Shown here in pieces: positions 52,397 to 64,000 of a stretch of 64,000 nucleotides of DNA. The notes beneath the pieces were generated by a model. It was not told where the DNA came from, did no database searches, and saw nothing but the letters and a program-made list of their open reading frames with translations. The position numbers were made by a program, and so were the translations under genes. Source of the stretch: Laccaria trichodermophora (lineage: Eukaryota > Basidiomycota > Agaricomycetes > Agaricales > Hydnangiaceae). The stretch lies in NCBI GenBank assembly GCA_018417955.1, contig JACTVC010000002.1, positions 3,348,001-3,412,000 of the forward strand, in the 5' to 3' direction. The stretch's first letter is position 1. Every line of letters starts with the position of its first letter.

Positions 52397-55300
52397 TCAT
52401 TCTCTCACTCTTTCATGAGGCTCTTGCCAGGGTACTCCCAAAATATTGAATATCTCTTCCTCAGTCTCAGAAGCAACCAACTTGCCTAGAAAATGTTATA
52501 ACCTTGAGCGCTACCTCAGACAAAAATACTGGAAAGCAGACCAGCATTCATTTTGATGCGACGGTCGTGAGGATCACGAATTACGTTGCCGAATAAACCT
52601 CTTTGGTTCAGTGAGTACCCTAAAGCATTGGCCTTCAGACGCATTGCACGATTAAACTAGAAGTGAAAGGGTTGACGACCATGTCACGAATGAAGAGCGT
52701 TCAACGCACGATATCATCTCCCTGAAGAGAGATATTGAGCCGTTGTGCTTGCGCTTGTTTTGACAGAAGGCAACTCACCGTATAGTACAATAACGCAGCT
52801 CCCCTTGATTGCCATGGTACCGTCAAGAAATCTATACGGCGATATTTTGACCCCTTCACGTCGGGTAGACAACAAAGCCCTCGATATGTAGCTTCAAGAC
52901 CATCCGAGTCTTCTGGAAGAGCGAGATCTTCAACGATTATGCCAGCCCCGCGAAGAGCCTTTAAAAGCCGAGGTAGGATGCCTAAACAGATAATATTGAA
53001 CCAAAATCTTCACAACGTAAGTCAAACCTGCCTGCATGAGTTTTACCATCCTTGGTCGAACGCGTTAATAATATATCAATGTCCCCACAATCCATCTTTC
53101 CCCTAAAATTAAAAAGTTGTTAAAAAAAGTTCACTACTACCATGAAAATCTCGTTGACCTGCGATAGCTTCCCATTATTTCGAAAAAAAGTTGAGGGTCA
53201 ATAGAGAGTGCTGCAAAGTAATGAGGCTCGCCAAAAAATTGACGACATGAAGAGGTTTAAACCTATGGGCTTGATTAGGTCAAAAATGGCTTTCGCCTCG
53301 ATTCGAGGCATGCGATCATTGATGTCTGTTTGTAAGATAAGCGTAGTATGAGGTGTAAAGTTGGCATTGGCACCATCATAGAAGCGAATGCCGATTTCTT
53401 GAGCGCGCGATAGTGAAACACCAAATTTACCAGCCGATATGTCATCAAGGGTGCGACAGCCAGCTGCATACCACTTGAAAGCAGTTGAGCGGCCTATGAA
53501 ACGAGAGACGAATTTACGCCTTCTTTCGCGAACTTGATAAAAATGACGCACCAACGCCGTAAATACCCTGAAATAGGCGTGTTGATTTCACTTCGTCTGT
53601 CCTCTCATATCGTATGCGACGGAGTTCTCCTGTCTCTAATATCTCTTCGATCTACGGCAAAAAAATCTCAGTAGATTGACGATGGGATATCGATGGGTGT
53701 GGCAACCTTCCGGGCCGTTCTTTCTCCAACCCCGCGGATGTTGCGAGCTTCAGCGTAGGAGTTGAGTCGTTTTGGATAATTTCGCAATGCGCGGATAGCT
53801 TGGGATTATGTTGAGGATAAGTTGACTAAACAGGAGCAGATTCCAATACATTTATTATAGCTGAATGCTCTCCAGCGATCTTCGTCGCCCATCTTTGCCT
53901 CGTGGAGTTCCATAAGCTCTGTCAACTAAGCGTGCCTGTAAGCGCTTAAAAAACTGCTCAGGCGCCAACTCGACTCAACCTTGTCAATGATGTTTTGGTT
54001 TACTACAGTTGTTTTTTGCACTTCCTTGTTATCGCATGTCCATCCCTAGACTCTAGAAGAATTTAGGGATTTTTCTAAAGCGTCCGAGAAGAACTTGCCC
54101 GTTTTGGTGCCGGGCCCCCATAAACGACCTTTTCATCTTTTTCTTCTCCTTCGGAGAAGTTCTCCCCTTCGCCAGACGACAGGCACTGATGGTTATTAGC
54201 ATCCAACACTCACTGCAAATCAAAAGAGTTTACAGCATCATCTCGTTCTGCTCTGGCTGAGGCATAAAATTCAGCAAGAGGGTCCTCCCATTGAAGTCTT
54301 TGGTCACTGTGCCCGATTTTGTCATTGCTTTCCGTTAAAGCCGTTTCTGTCGCCCATGCTTCTGCTGGCATTCCCTGTGTTCTAGAAGACCCTTCATCAA
54401 CAAAAGTCAAAAGGGGTATCAAATTGTAGTTCACGAATTCCGACTCATATCGGTCCTTTGATGTTTCTCTTCGATTTTATCATTCTGCGCAGAAGAGTTG
54501 TAGAGGTTTGGACCAGCCTCGATCCGATCACTGAATGCTGCGTGAATCCACAGATCCGAATGCATTCTCTCCTCAAGCTCATTCTTGTCCAAAACTTTGG
54601 CACGGCTGATGGCTGACACCATCCAAGGCCAAGCGACAGTCGGAATATGATCAGGGATTTGTCGAAGATGCTTCAACGCCATCGCTCGCAGGGTAGGACG
54701 TGTTTGTGCGTCAGTAATGACAACTGTCACGACGCTTGGGTCATAAACGGGCACCAAGTTTCCTCCATGCCGCACGATCTAATTTAGCAAGATGCTCAAA
54801 ATAGATTTGAAGTTGAAGTTGTCAGAACGCACCAAATCCATCCTTCCCCGTGTTGTCTTCGAAGCGTAATTCATGTCTCCACCAGTATAGAAGACGTGCT
54901 TTCCTGACAAAAACCTCACATACTTCTTTTCAGCATTAGCAAATGGACTCTTGGCTATTTGTTCGTTCAAGCTCTGTGCGTACTCCATGGGCGTTAAAAG
55001 CCGCGGTTTTGCCTTCTTTCCCATAACAACCTTTGTTTGAGTTTTTGCAATGGACTTGTTTACCTCCGTCACTGAAATATCCTGGGGAACAAGATTCGGA
55101 GAGCTCGCACGGGTTGATGGAGATGAGGACACATAGATGATCGAAGACTTATCGGCCAGCGGCGCAGCTACTTTCCCCATTTTTGTTGGCTTCAAATCAA
55201 GTTTGACGACTTTGTCGCGTCTCTTTATAGTTGTGTGATGGGCTACACGCTTCTTCACCTCCAGGAAGAGTGTACTGGCTTCAGAAACTTGATCACTAAG

Positions 55301-56217
55301 ATGGAAACTGAATGTCAAACTTGGATCTTCAATAGGAGAAGTGGGAGGATCTTGGTTTTGGGAGTTGGATCTGCATTCGGCTATACATTTTTCCCCTTCA
55401 GCAGCATCTGTACTCTTATTCGCAGGTCGGGAAAATAAGCCTTCATTCAACGGATGAAAATTGAGCTTTGTTTTCTTCAAGACGATAGATGGATCAATAC
55501 TTTCGGGGGATACTGATCTTTTTATTGACCCTTTTGAAAAAACCAGTATTCTAACACACGTCAGGCGGCAGTAATTATTGCAGAAGTGAACTCACGGGCT
55601 CGCAGGTTCAGAGGGTAGGGTCAAATTTGCTTCAGAGCTGCGCACTGTTGTCAACATGGGTTTCTGTTCCAGAAAAAGATTTTCTGAAGGCATATTGAAG
55701 CCATCGTCATCCGATACAAATTGCCTTGACTCCAAATGATGAACTGATGGTGGGGAAACGCTCTGAGAGTCTACCGTTGCCACATTGAAGAGACTGAGTG
55801 GGTCATTTGGAGATAATTTCATTGAAGAAATTGACATCTCTTTATCAGTCAAAGAGATTGTCCTATGTTGAGATTTCGATACTTTCGAAAGTCTCCTGCG
55901 TTTTAGTGCAGACCCAAGTTCGGAGGGGTTACGCTTGACGCGGAGTCGGTGACTAACGTCGCACGGGTTTTCTGAAACAATGGATGGTGAACTGAAATCT
56001 GTGGTAGTGTTCCCAGAGACTATGACTGCGAGATGAGAAGCGCGTCCCCGGCGTTTGGCGCTGAAGATGACGGAAGTCAGATGCTATGTTTGTCTTGATC
56101 ATGAACCACGACGCACCTTGCAATTTTGGAGATGCGATTGAGATAATTGTGGATATCTTCATCTGGTAGGTTAATTCGGCTCTCTTGCTCGGCAAAAAAT
56201 TGCTCAAGATCATCCAT
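52397..56217 (-). CDS. Family X DNA polymerase with BRCT domain (Pol lambda/Pol4-like)
   Basis: Multi-exon gene. Clear exons: 56217-56117 (MDDLEQFF), 56060 to ~55600, 55517-54833, 54778 to ~54434. The BRCT domain is in the latter two (VFYTGGDMNYASK, VRHGGNLVPVYD, VAWPWMVSAI). Downstream exons give the 8-kDa/fingers region (DEDRWRAFSYNK, NIRGVGERTARK, STAFKWYAAGCRTLDDIS, RMPRIEAKAIFDLI). The palm follows with metal-binding MDCGDIDILL and YRRIDFLTVPW, then ALGYSLNQRGLF, ending LGVPWQEPHERVRE at stop 52399-52397. Such enzymes fill gaps in base excision repair and end joining. At 54150-54040 the frames conflict: an acidic frame and one reading GPGTKTGKFFSDALEKS are offset and a TAG intervenes, so an intron is misread or the gene is damaged there. 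Convergent with the velvet gene. Confidence 0.88.
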
Positions 56218-56319
56218 ATAATGGTTCAAGGTCAGGAGTTGAAATTTCGATTATTAAGCCAGCCGCTCGCTGACGAGCGCTGATGGCAGTGCTTTTCCAT
56301 CCCTACCAATACTACCAAC
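56218..56319. promoter_or_regulatory. Bidirectional promoter between polymerase and AKR1 genes
   Basis: Only 102 bp separate the two divergent start codons. It contains ACGAGCGCTGATGGCAGT and short pyrimidine-rich stretches; no clear TATA. Confidence 0.5.
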
Positions 56320-58957
56320 ATGGACGAGCTCGTCAACCCCAAATCCCCTCTCTCAGCGACGTCGGTGACGCCAGAGTCAGTCACGGGTACCGACTTGTCC
56401 TTTTCTCAAGCTCTTCACCAGACCGCGGATGCAGCAGAGGTGAGCAGTTCTCAATTCAATATTTAAGTTTGAGTACCTTGACGATGCTGATGACGGCCAC
56501 CAGACAAATATCTTCGTAGCTGCTCAGCGAGGAGACCTTGGTCTCATAAAGCAGCTCATAGAATCTGGAAAGGCTAGTGCCACCGACCGCGATGACCAGA
56601 GCATTACCCCGCTCCATTGGGCGGCAATAAACGCCCATGTGGCTGCGTGTCGTTATCTGCTCGAGCAAGGTGCGGAGGTAGACGCCCAGGGTGGAGATCT
56701 TGTCGCCACGCCGATGCAATGGGCCGCGCGCAACGGATACCTTTATGTCATCCACCTGCTCATAAATCATAATGCTGACCCCACCATCACCGACTCCCAA
56801 GGGTACAACTCGCTGCACCTTGTCACTCATTCCTCTTCCATCATGCCCCTTCTATATCTTTTACATCAACCCATTAACGTCGACTCTCGTGACTCTCAAG
56901 GACACACATCCTTGATGTGGGCTGCATACCAAGGAGATGCTCTTTCTGTTGACTTGCTCCTCCGTCACGGCGCCAACCCTAATCTGAAGGACGATGCAGG
57001 GCTATCGCCGTTACATTGGGCTGTTGTACGCGGAAATAGAGTGTGCATACGAAGGTTGGTCGAGAAAGGTGCAGACTTGACGGCCAAAGACGGTGAGGAC
57101 CGAACGCCGAGAGATATGGCTGTGGAGTTGAAGAGCCTGGGGGCGTGGAAGCGGGCTTTAGAGGAGGGTGGAATGGATGAATATGGCGTCAAACGAGATA
57201 AACCTCTCAGCGATGTATGTCCATTTGCAAGCCTGTCCCTTATTTCCCTTAACACGCCGAATCACAGCGAAACACGAAAATTATGATATTTCTATTGCCG
57301 ACAATATTCTTTTACCTTATGTTCATGACATTGACGATCTTACCTTGGTATACCGGAATTCTTCTTGCTATGGCAGAGTTCTTTGGAATGCACCACGTAC
57401 GTCACGTCTTTGCAATCTTTTTGTCATTAGCCGACTGCATTGATACCAGATTGTTACCCGCGTTCTCCTTAACAAGTCTACTTATACTGACACCGTCAGC
57501 CAAACACCATATTTTGCTGGAATAATTTTCGGATCCATAATTTGGGTCATGTATTGTTGGTTAACACGGCTTGTGCAACGTCGGTCAATTCCTGCTTTCA
57601 TCTGTCACTATTCTGATGTTCTCTCATAGAGGCCCAATCCCACTCCATATCACATCTAATGTTTGCGTTGACAGTCGGGCTTTGCGCATATAACTTCTTT
57701 CGGGCCGTTACTCTTGATCCTGGCACTTGTCCCAAACCAACAAGTGACGAAGAGTTAAAATCTGTTGGTTCTTGGTTAGAATTTTTGTGACCAATTTTGC
57801 TTATGCTTCATAGATCATCGAGGATCTTGCATCTGAAGGCCGTCTCAATGGTCAAACATTTTGCATCCAGTGCATGGCCCGTAAACCTTTAAGGTCAAAA
57901 CATTGCCGTGTATGCGACAAGTGCGTCGCGAGAAGTGATCAGTATGTGTATCTCCCGTCCTGAGGCCGTCCACACATCTAAAAATGATTGATCAACAGTC
58001 ATTGTCCTTGGGTGTGGAACTGTGGTAAGTTGTTGCCCGATGTTGAGTCTGTACCCTATTGAACCGCGTTAGTGGGATCAAATAACCATCGTCAATTCCT
58101 TCTTTTCGTGTCAACATTGGTCATTGGGATCGTCATTTTCGATTACCTCACCTATGCTTGTAAGTTGTTCTGATTAGCTCATTGTCTAGTTCATCCATGA
58201 TGACACTACTGCAGTTTTCTCCAGTGCTCCTGTACCTACCCATCCATCCGATATCTCACCCTCTTGCCCACTGCCGGCCAATCTCTGCGCCATCAGTGCT
58301 TATGACTCCTTCCTCATTTCTGTCGCCGCCTGGGCCACTCTCCAGCTCTCCTGGACAGTCGTTCTCCTTGCCTCCCAGCTCTGGCAAGTCGCCCGACAAA
58401 TGACCACTCTGGAAGTATCCAATCTCGGACGATATGGTTTCATGGGTGGGCGTGGCGGTGCCAGCCTCAGTGGGCAAATGGGCCACCGGCACCATCACCG
58501 GGGTTCTGTCATGGGTGTCCCCGGGCTGGACACAGAAGACACTGCTCTGGTCGGTAGCGACATGAGCTCCGCTTCTTCTGGTGCCGTTCATCGACATTCT
58601 GGAATGTGTGCGGGGTGTGGGAGTGGGTTCTTGATGAATCTGTTGGGATTTGATCGGTTCACAAAAGGGAAGGCAGTAGATGGGCTTGCGATGGCGGGTA
58701 AAGCTAGCAATCCGTTCGATCTCGGGGTGGTTGGAAATTGCAAAGACTTCTGGACGGCAGGGAGAGAACTAGGTGTTGAATATGAGAAGCTGTATGATGT
58801 ACCACTTGAGGGTTTCCGGGAGGCAAAGAGGAGGAGGGAGAGAGAAGAAGACGATGAAGGTGGAAGAAAGCCGATGAGGAAAGGTTTGTTTATGGGCTTA
58901 TCCTTAGGGAGGTCAGGCAGTAGTCGTAGTGGGTATGAGCCTGTTAGCCAAGTTTAA
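56320..58957 (+). CDS. AKR1: Akr1-type palmitoyltransferase (ankyrin repeats + DHHC)
   Basis: Exons 56320-56439, 56504-57214, 57268-57396, 57450 to ~57560, then five or more short exons, the last to stop 58957. N-terminal ankyrin repeats span about residues 42-250 ([55 protein letters not shown]). Membrane segments follow ([39 protein letters not shown]). The cysteine-rich DHHC domain reads [20 protein letters not shown] then [14 protein letters not shown], assembled across two introns with DHHC intact. More membrane segments follow, then [15 protein letters not shown] and [15 protein letters not shown], typical of fungal Akr1. The enzyme attaches palmitate to cysteines of target proteins, in yeast at the Golgi, where it affects endocytosis and pheromone signalling. 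The donor of the exon near 57560 is uncertain. Confidence 0.93.
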
Positions 58958-59151
58958 CCGTTAACGGTGATGTGCCAAGTTATTGACACGCATCGGCTCT
59001 TCACTGGCGCAGAAGGAAGTGAACATGCTGGAAAGAACATTCTCTTAAATTATCCCTCAGATCTTAGCGTTGACTTCAGCGTTCGAAAATTATCCGTAAT
59101 GATGACTTGAACAAAAACCAGGGAAAGCTATGATTCTTTATCTAACCATCC
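58958..59151. other. Short intergenic region between convergent genes
   Basis: 194 bp between the AKR1 stop and the stop of the karyopherin gene on the other strand. Nothing beyond presumed 3' UTRs. Confidence 0.6.
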
Positions 59152-62100
59152 TCACATGGAGACCGAGGCATAGCCAAAACTAGAACCCTCCAAGCCCCTG
59201 GCGATAAGAGTAAATTGTTGTGCCGCCTCTCTTATCCGCTTAAGTGATCGTGAACTACGCAGTTAAGTGTCAATCGTAGCTTCAAAAAAAAAAAAAAAAG
59301 TTTTGGTACATACCCAGCAACTGCTTTGATGAACTTTTCCTTGACCTCAGGACCTGCTTTGCTAGGTACAAAATCGGGCTACTCCGGTTTTTTCATCGGC
59401 AACGTGCGATGGGTGACGAGGCAAAGAGTGCAACATACCGAGAATAAAATCTCTCGCATCCATTCCCCAGCTGTTCCAGACCCGCCGTCTACCCCGCTTG
59501 AACGATTAATGAGTGTTCCCAGCATCTCAATAAGGTTTGGGACGGCACTTCTGGGTGCCACACCTGCAAATCCTTGTAGGACGGCTCGCATCAAGGCACG
59601 GCCATGCTTAGCCATCAGTAATGATTTAGGCCCTGAGAGCTCATCGACTACCGAGCTGCGGTGAATAAGCGTTGACTATAGCCGTAAGACCTGTGAGATA
59701 ACGCCTGCGCAACGTGAACCAGGAACGACGCACGAGAAAGTTGCATGCAGCCACAAGAGAGTATCGTTCTTGCAAAGAGAGCGATGTTGTAGCACATTGC
59801 ATTAAAGCGTCAAGCAAACCTGGAGATATCGCGTAGAAGGCACCTATGAAATCTTGTCCGACCTAAGCGGGTGAGGGAAAAGAAACATGAGTTGATACGA
59901 TGTATTACTGGGCTTCACCCACCCTATCCATACAAGCGAAAAATTCCTGAACAATATCCGGATTCTAGATCAACTCATAAATCAGTGGAATGGAAGAAGC
60001 TCGAGACACATCAACTGACGAGTTCCATGGCCCCTGCGGCCCCTAGCAGCCCCAGGCCGCACTGGAGAAGCATTGGTAATGCACTTGCAACAACTGTCTC
60101 TGCCTCCGGACTGGGTCTCGCCTTGAGAGTCAACACGAACACAGGAGGGTTGAGTTGCGCGATGAGAATAGCTGCAAGAGACAGCCATGCTGCGGTGAGC
60201 TGTCTTTCCGCTGCGATGCAGACTAACTCAAGAAGAGGTCCTGCAGGAAGAGAGATGAGAGTGACGTCACTCGGGAGGCAGGTGATAGACTTGAAGAGGT
60301 CGCTTAACGCCTATTTGGGAGCATTCAGATGATAGCTAGTTGGTATGAAGGTGCTCAAACTCACATGATTGATTCCCGCATCTGTCGACCACAAGTCAAC
60401 TACACTTCGGATACAAGAAAAAATATTCTCCCGGAGTTTGAGGGCCCTTGGATCTTCTCGAGCAATGTTAATTTTTTCTGCCTCAATTTTGGCGGCATGG
60501 TCGTCATCAATTTCTAGGATGCCATCTGTAGTTCGAGTTAAACCCTTGGCTACACCGGAAAGAACTTCAAGTTGGAGAATTGTGAGGTTTCGGGCTTCCT
60601 CAGGTAGCTACAAGGCGGAGAGAAACGTGATATTGAAGTGCGGAAGACAGAAGGGAAAACATACCGTGCTGGAGAGCTGCAAGGCACTACCCAGTTTTTG
60701 GATGATGGGGTGGACAATCGCCTGGAACACCACAAACATCAACGCTGTAGGTTTCAGTAGACGTGTGTATTACCTCAATTGGAGAAATTCCATCGACAGG
60801 CGGCAATGCCTGAATGACACTCGCAATGGATTGTAATACTTTGCTCTTCTCCGAATCCTAGAACCCCCTTTGAGCTAAAGCGATTTAGGGGAAGCCTGAC
60901 AACTTACCGTTATCTGTTCTAAACCATCATGCAGCCGTCCAAAGGCAACGATGTGCGGAGCCAACGCTTTCCGGTTCGCATCACATAAGTTCCGCAAAGC
61001 GGTTGCAGCTTGAAGGGATAGTGATGCATCCGGGAGAGCAGCAACAACATAGTTGAGGACAGTCAACAATAGATTTGGTTCTGGAGATGTTCGAAGCTGG
61101 GTCGGTTGTGTAGCGAACCAGGATGAGTAGGCACCTGAGCGTAAGATAAAAGCAGGTAAAAAAGGTATTGAGAAACAAAGCAATCTCACCAATGAGGTAC
61201 AAGGTTGTACGTCGGATGCGGTTATGACCCTCTGACGGTAGTCTACCAAGTATTTCTGGACTGAACAGTCGCGATAGGTGGGATGCTTTCTCTAGATCGA
61301 GTGCTTCCTGTATCGACATGATGCAGTGAAGTGTGGCCTCAATCTCCTATTCAACACCGAAGTAAGCTTAGTCGCATCATAAGCATCTGGGATTACTTGC
61401 ATTCCAATCTTGATTTGTGGCAAGTCGGTCAGAGATATCATTCACGTAGAAACGGAGCATATCATCTCGCAGCACGTAATATCTGACAGGGTGTGTGAGT
61501 CAAATCGGTGGCATGAGCGAGAAGCGACGTACGCATTGATAAGTGTATCACCAACATCCCTTCGATAGCTGAAAATAAGTTAGTTGTTTTACTGTCCCTT
61601 ATCAAATGGCAACGAGGAGTGTTGCCTACACTTGAAATTTCTCAATCTGATCTATTTGGCGAAAAGGTCAGCTCTGGCAGACCAGCAAGAAGACAACAAC
61701 ACGTACCCTTCGACCATCCACTTTTCAAGGGCGGAAAGGCTACTTTTCGCCGCAAAACCTGTACGAGCTCGATGTATACAGTCTTTGCCATCACAATGTG
61801 AGCGGCATCCTTCCTGGCGGGAGGCGGAGTATTGCCATCACCATCACTTTCGCACTCCGGGAAGTAGAAATCCGTACTCCACAAGGCTTCTTGAAACAGA
61901 TACCAAAACCCGAGTGTCATCTCACTCTCTTCCTCGTCGACGCCATAGTATCCGGAAAGTCCTGTATACGCTAGAAGCAGTCGTAGAAAGGTCTGTGTGA
62001 GATGCCCTTTAGTTCTTGGTGGGTTTTGGCCCACGACCCCCACAGAAGATATGTGAGCGGCAATGAAAGAGGTTGAATGATCACCAAGCGCTACCAGAAG

Positions 62101-63308
62101 TTTGCAGAGCGAATGGGAGACTTCGGTAACCTCTCCAGTCAGCAGCATTGACTCTACAATGTCGCCACCCACTGAGTCGAGCCAGAGCAACAAGGGTTCC
62201 GTAAAGGTCGTATCGCAAGACCCATCCGAAAAGGCCGATTTTGAAGCAATTTCTTGAAGGGCATCGGAGGAAGCTACAAAAATGGTGCAATCACCGGCAG
62301 GATTGAGAAGGGCAAGGAGCATTGCAATCATGGGTGCGAGGTCACTGCGGTCTCAAGATGGGTAAATTGTGGAAGGCATAGTGTGATAGATGGCTGCTAA
62401 CTTTGAGCGAAGGATTACCATCCACGCTTGAAGGCAACGGAGAGCAGACTGGACTTGCCGAGGAGGTGTTACTCCAGGAACTGGGTTGATCGACACCGTG
62501 ATTGCTTGCATCACCATCGGGGTTACGTCTGTCAATGATTGTTGCATCTGAATTCTGCATGTTTGTTATGATTGGTGTGATAAGTTTAGCAGGAGAGGGA
62601 AATGACTCACTTACTCGATCCTATGAGATCTGCATTTCCCACTTCTTCCGCGACGATGGACAGAAAATTATGTATATGCTCCATAGGTGCCCCATGACTG
62701 GAGAACGATGAAACACAGGCCATGATCCAATCAGGCCAGCGAGTGGGGTGTCCTGGTACGAGTTTGAGAGCCAGAGAAGTGAGCTGGATGGGGTCGATGA
62801 GCAATGCGATGTATGCGGATACGAGTGCGTACAGCGACGAAAAGCTTTCGAAGAATGAAGGCGCTATAGCCACTGGAAATCGAATGGGCCGTTAATTGCA
62901 CCATGACGTCTCGAAGGGCCTCTGCGTGTTCCGGTGGAAAGAAATCCCTTTGAAGGTACGGATTAATGTGCGTTTGGGGAGATCTCTTAAGGACTCACCA
63001 ATCTCTTGCTATCTTCACCTGCGCCGTATGGGCTCCAAAGAATTGTACATTCTGGTCTTCGTGTTCTAACAACGGTATAACAAGCCCCCAAGCTTCTGGG
63101 CGTTTCTGTATCTCAAAAAGCTCGTGTTGTAAATGCTTTAGGTCGTCCGGTGTCGTCTTGGGCGTCGGTGGCGCGTAGGCGTGTTGTATTAGCTGTTTCT
63201 AACGTTGAAGGTTTCGACCACTGAAATTGGCGCGCAACGACGAACCTGGGAAGCCCGCTCAACGTCCTGGATAGGCAGGGTAGGAAGGAAGCTTGTGTCT
63301 ACGGTCAT
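59152..63308 (-). CDS. Importin-beta family karyopherin (Kap122 / importin-13-like)
   Basis: Many-exon gene from ATG 63308 (MTVDTSFLPTLPIQDVERAS) to stop 59154-59152. Early exons give QHELFEIQKRPEAWGLVIPL and NVQFFGAHTAQVKIARDW, the importin-beta N-terminal pattern, then ILRKLFVA, LTSLALKLVPGHPTRWPDWI. Middle exons give SLCKLLVALGDHSTSF, MTLGFWYLFQEALW, LVQVLRRKVAFPPL, FYVNDISDRLATNQDWNEIE and PNLLLTVLNYVV. The C-terminus ends LIARGLEGSSFGYASVSM, a characteristic ending of this family. HEAT-repeat karyopherins of this type carry cargo through nuclear pores under Ran control. The last intron contains a long T-run (complement of the A-run at 59285). Exon junctions were read by eye, and those between 60300 and 61600 are approximate. 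Confidence 0.85.
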
Positions 63309-63541
63309 CGATGGTTGTGAATGACCAGAGTTACGATGGAATGGTGATGGGCGAGAGTAAAGGCAATGTCACGACATAGAGTTGTTGAGATTGTATAATG
63401 ACTGTGTAATACTGTGATATAATGTAAGGGTCCGACGCAGGGTGAAAAATAGGCGAGACCTGAAGAAAAAAGATTTCTTCCAAGGGGATAAATAAGTTAT
63501 AAGTAAAGCAAGACAGCCGGGGTGATTGCATCGTAGAATGA

Positions 63542-64000
63542 CTAGGTTTCGTTCTCCATGTTCTCCTTCTCGTACTTTTTCTTCATCACGCTCACTAATG
63601 TAAAAGTTAGCCTTAGTTTCGTTGTATTTACAGAGGGTGATGTACCGTCTCTTGATATTTGGCCTGATGACATCCAACCCTCAGGAAATGCAGCTACGAT
63701 CTGGCACATAAATCATGTAAGTATTCCAAAAGGAAAATCAATGGCCAAACCTTTTGGTAAAGAACCTTCCTCAAACCTTGCTCGCTAACCTGGATCATTG
63801 AGCCCTCGTATGTGCTATGACAAGCATCGGTCAGTTGGTATCACGGTTCACCGAAACACTCACTTCTTTTCATTCTCCAGTCGGCAACACTCGTTACTCA
63901 GTAGAACCAAATTCCATACAATATTCTTCATCGTCTCAGTCATGCGGAACCGTTTCGCGGGAGGGTGTTGACCATGATCTTTACCCTCCTTGCCACCCTC
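63542..64000 (-). CDS. Hpc2/ubinuclein-type histone chaperone subunit, 3' end only
   Basis: Minus-strand gene entering from the right edge and ending at stop 63544-63542. Exons read: a basic start HPPAKRFRMTETMKNIVWNL, LLSNECCRLENEKN (intron GTGAGT..CATAG), VSEQGLRKVLYQK (intron GTTTGG..GCCAG), IVAAFPEGWMSSGQISRD (intron GTACAT..CATTAG), VSVMKKKYEKENMENET. This matches the ubinuclein middle domain of Hpc2-type subunits of the HIR H3-H4 chaperone complex, which deposits histones independently of replication. The N-terminal Hpc2-related domain would lie outside the window. Assignment is from remembered family text. Confidence 0.78.

Overview
This window looks like a chromosome segment of an agaricomycete (mushroom-forming) fungus. 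The unique genes have many short introns of about 45-75 bp. The gene set is fungal: a velvet regulator, an AKR1-type palmitoyltransferase, a Kap122/importin-13 relative and an Hpc2/ubinuclein. The mobile DNA is of basidiomycete type: a Ty3/gypsy chromovirus with a chromodomain, a Tc1/mariner-like element with a spliced transposase, a Helitron fragment and an hAT-type MITE. No prokaryotic signals, rRNA or convincing tRNA genes were seen.

The window has two halves. Positions 1 to about 48.35 kb are an AT-rich island of nested repeats. From the left it holds a 77-bp tandem repeat and an F-box/nucleotidyltransferase-like gene broken by an hAT MITE and a stop codon. Next comes a composite element (3456-8568) made of a defined end, a 160-bp satellite with an 799-bp higher-order repeat, a block of TTGGACTGGCCAAG motifs, a 100-bp palindrome and a degenerate ~115-bp minisatellite. 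Inverted, rearranged copies of its parts occupy 22455-24505, 28305-30093, 31123-32240 and 36665-41453. Between the arms lies a small spliced gene of unknown function. One of its introns holds a complete chromovirus (8993-22026, identical 368-bp LTRs, TSD CTAAA) with a 2954-codon gag-pol frame and a second, RS-rich ORF of about 1135 codons in the env position. Also nested here are a 3-kb Tc1/mariner-like element (24508-27524), a 687-bp foldback (30096-30782), a frameshifted Helitron Rep fragment (about 33450-35661), a 3.9-kb LTR element without gag-pol (36981-40852, TSD TTTGC), a 3.7-kb foldback (41458-45152), a 1.1-kb MITE (45152-46296) and a solo copia-like LTR (47673-48343, TSD TTATT).

From 48.8 kb to the right edge the sequence is ordinary dense chromosome. 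It carries a velvet-domain regulator (+), a family X DNA polymerase with BRCT (-, convergent), an Akr1-type ankyrin-DHHC palmitoyltransferase (+, divergent from the polymerase with about 100 bp between start codons), a Kap122/importin-13-like karyopherin (-), and the 3' end of an Hpc2/ubinuclein gene (-, cut by the window edge).

The most interesting system is the pair formed by the chromovirus and the coding-poor LTR element. They share an 18-nt primer-binding site with its flank, a hairpin directly downstream of it whose upper stem differs between the two, a G-run/CTTT polypurine junction, matching LTR termini, and CGCG-type motifs. This suggests that the second element is mobilised in trans by the first. 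The chromovirus reading frame also appears to start inside its own LTR and to run through the primer-binding site.
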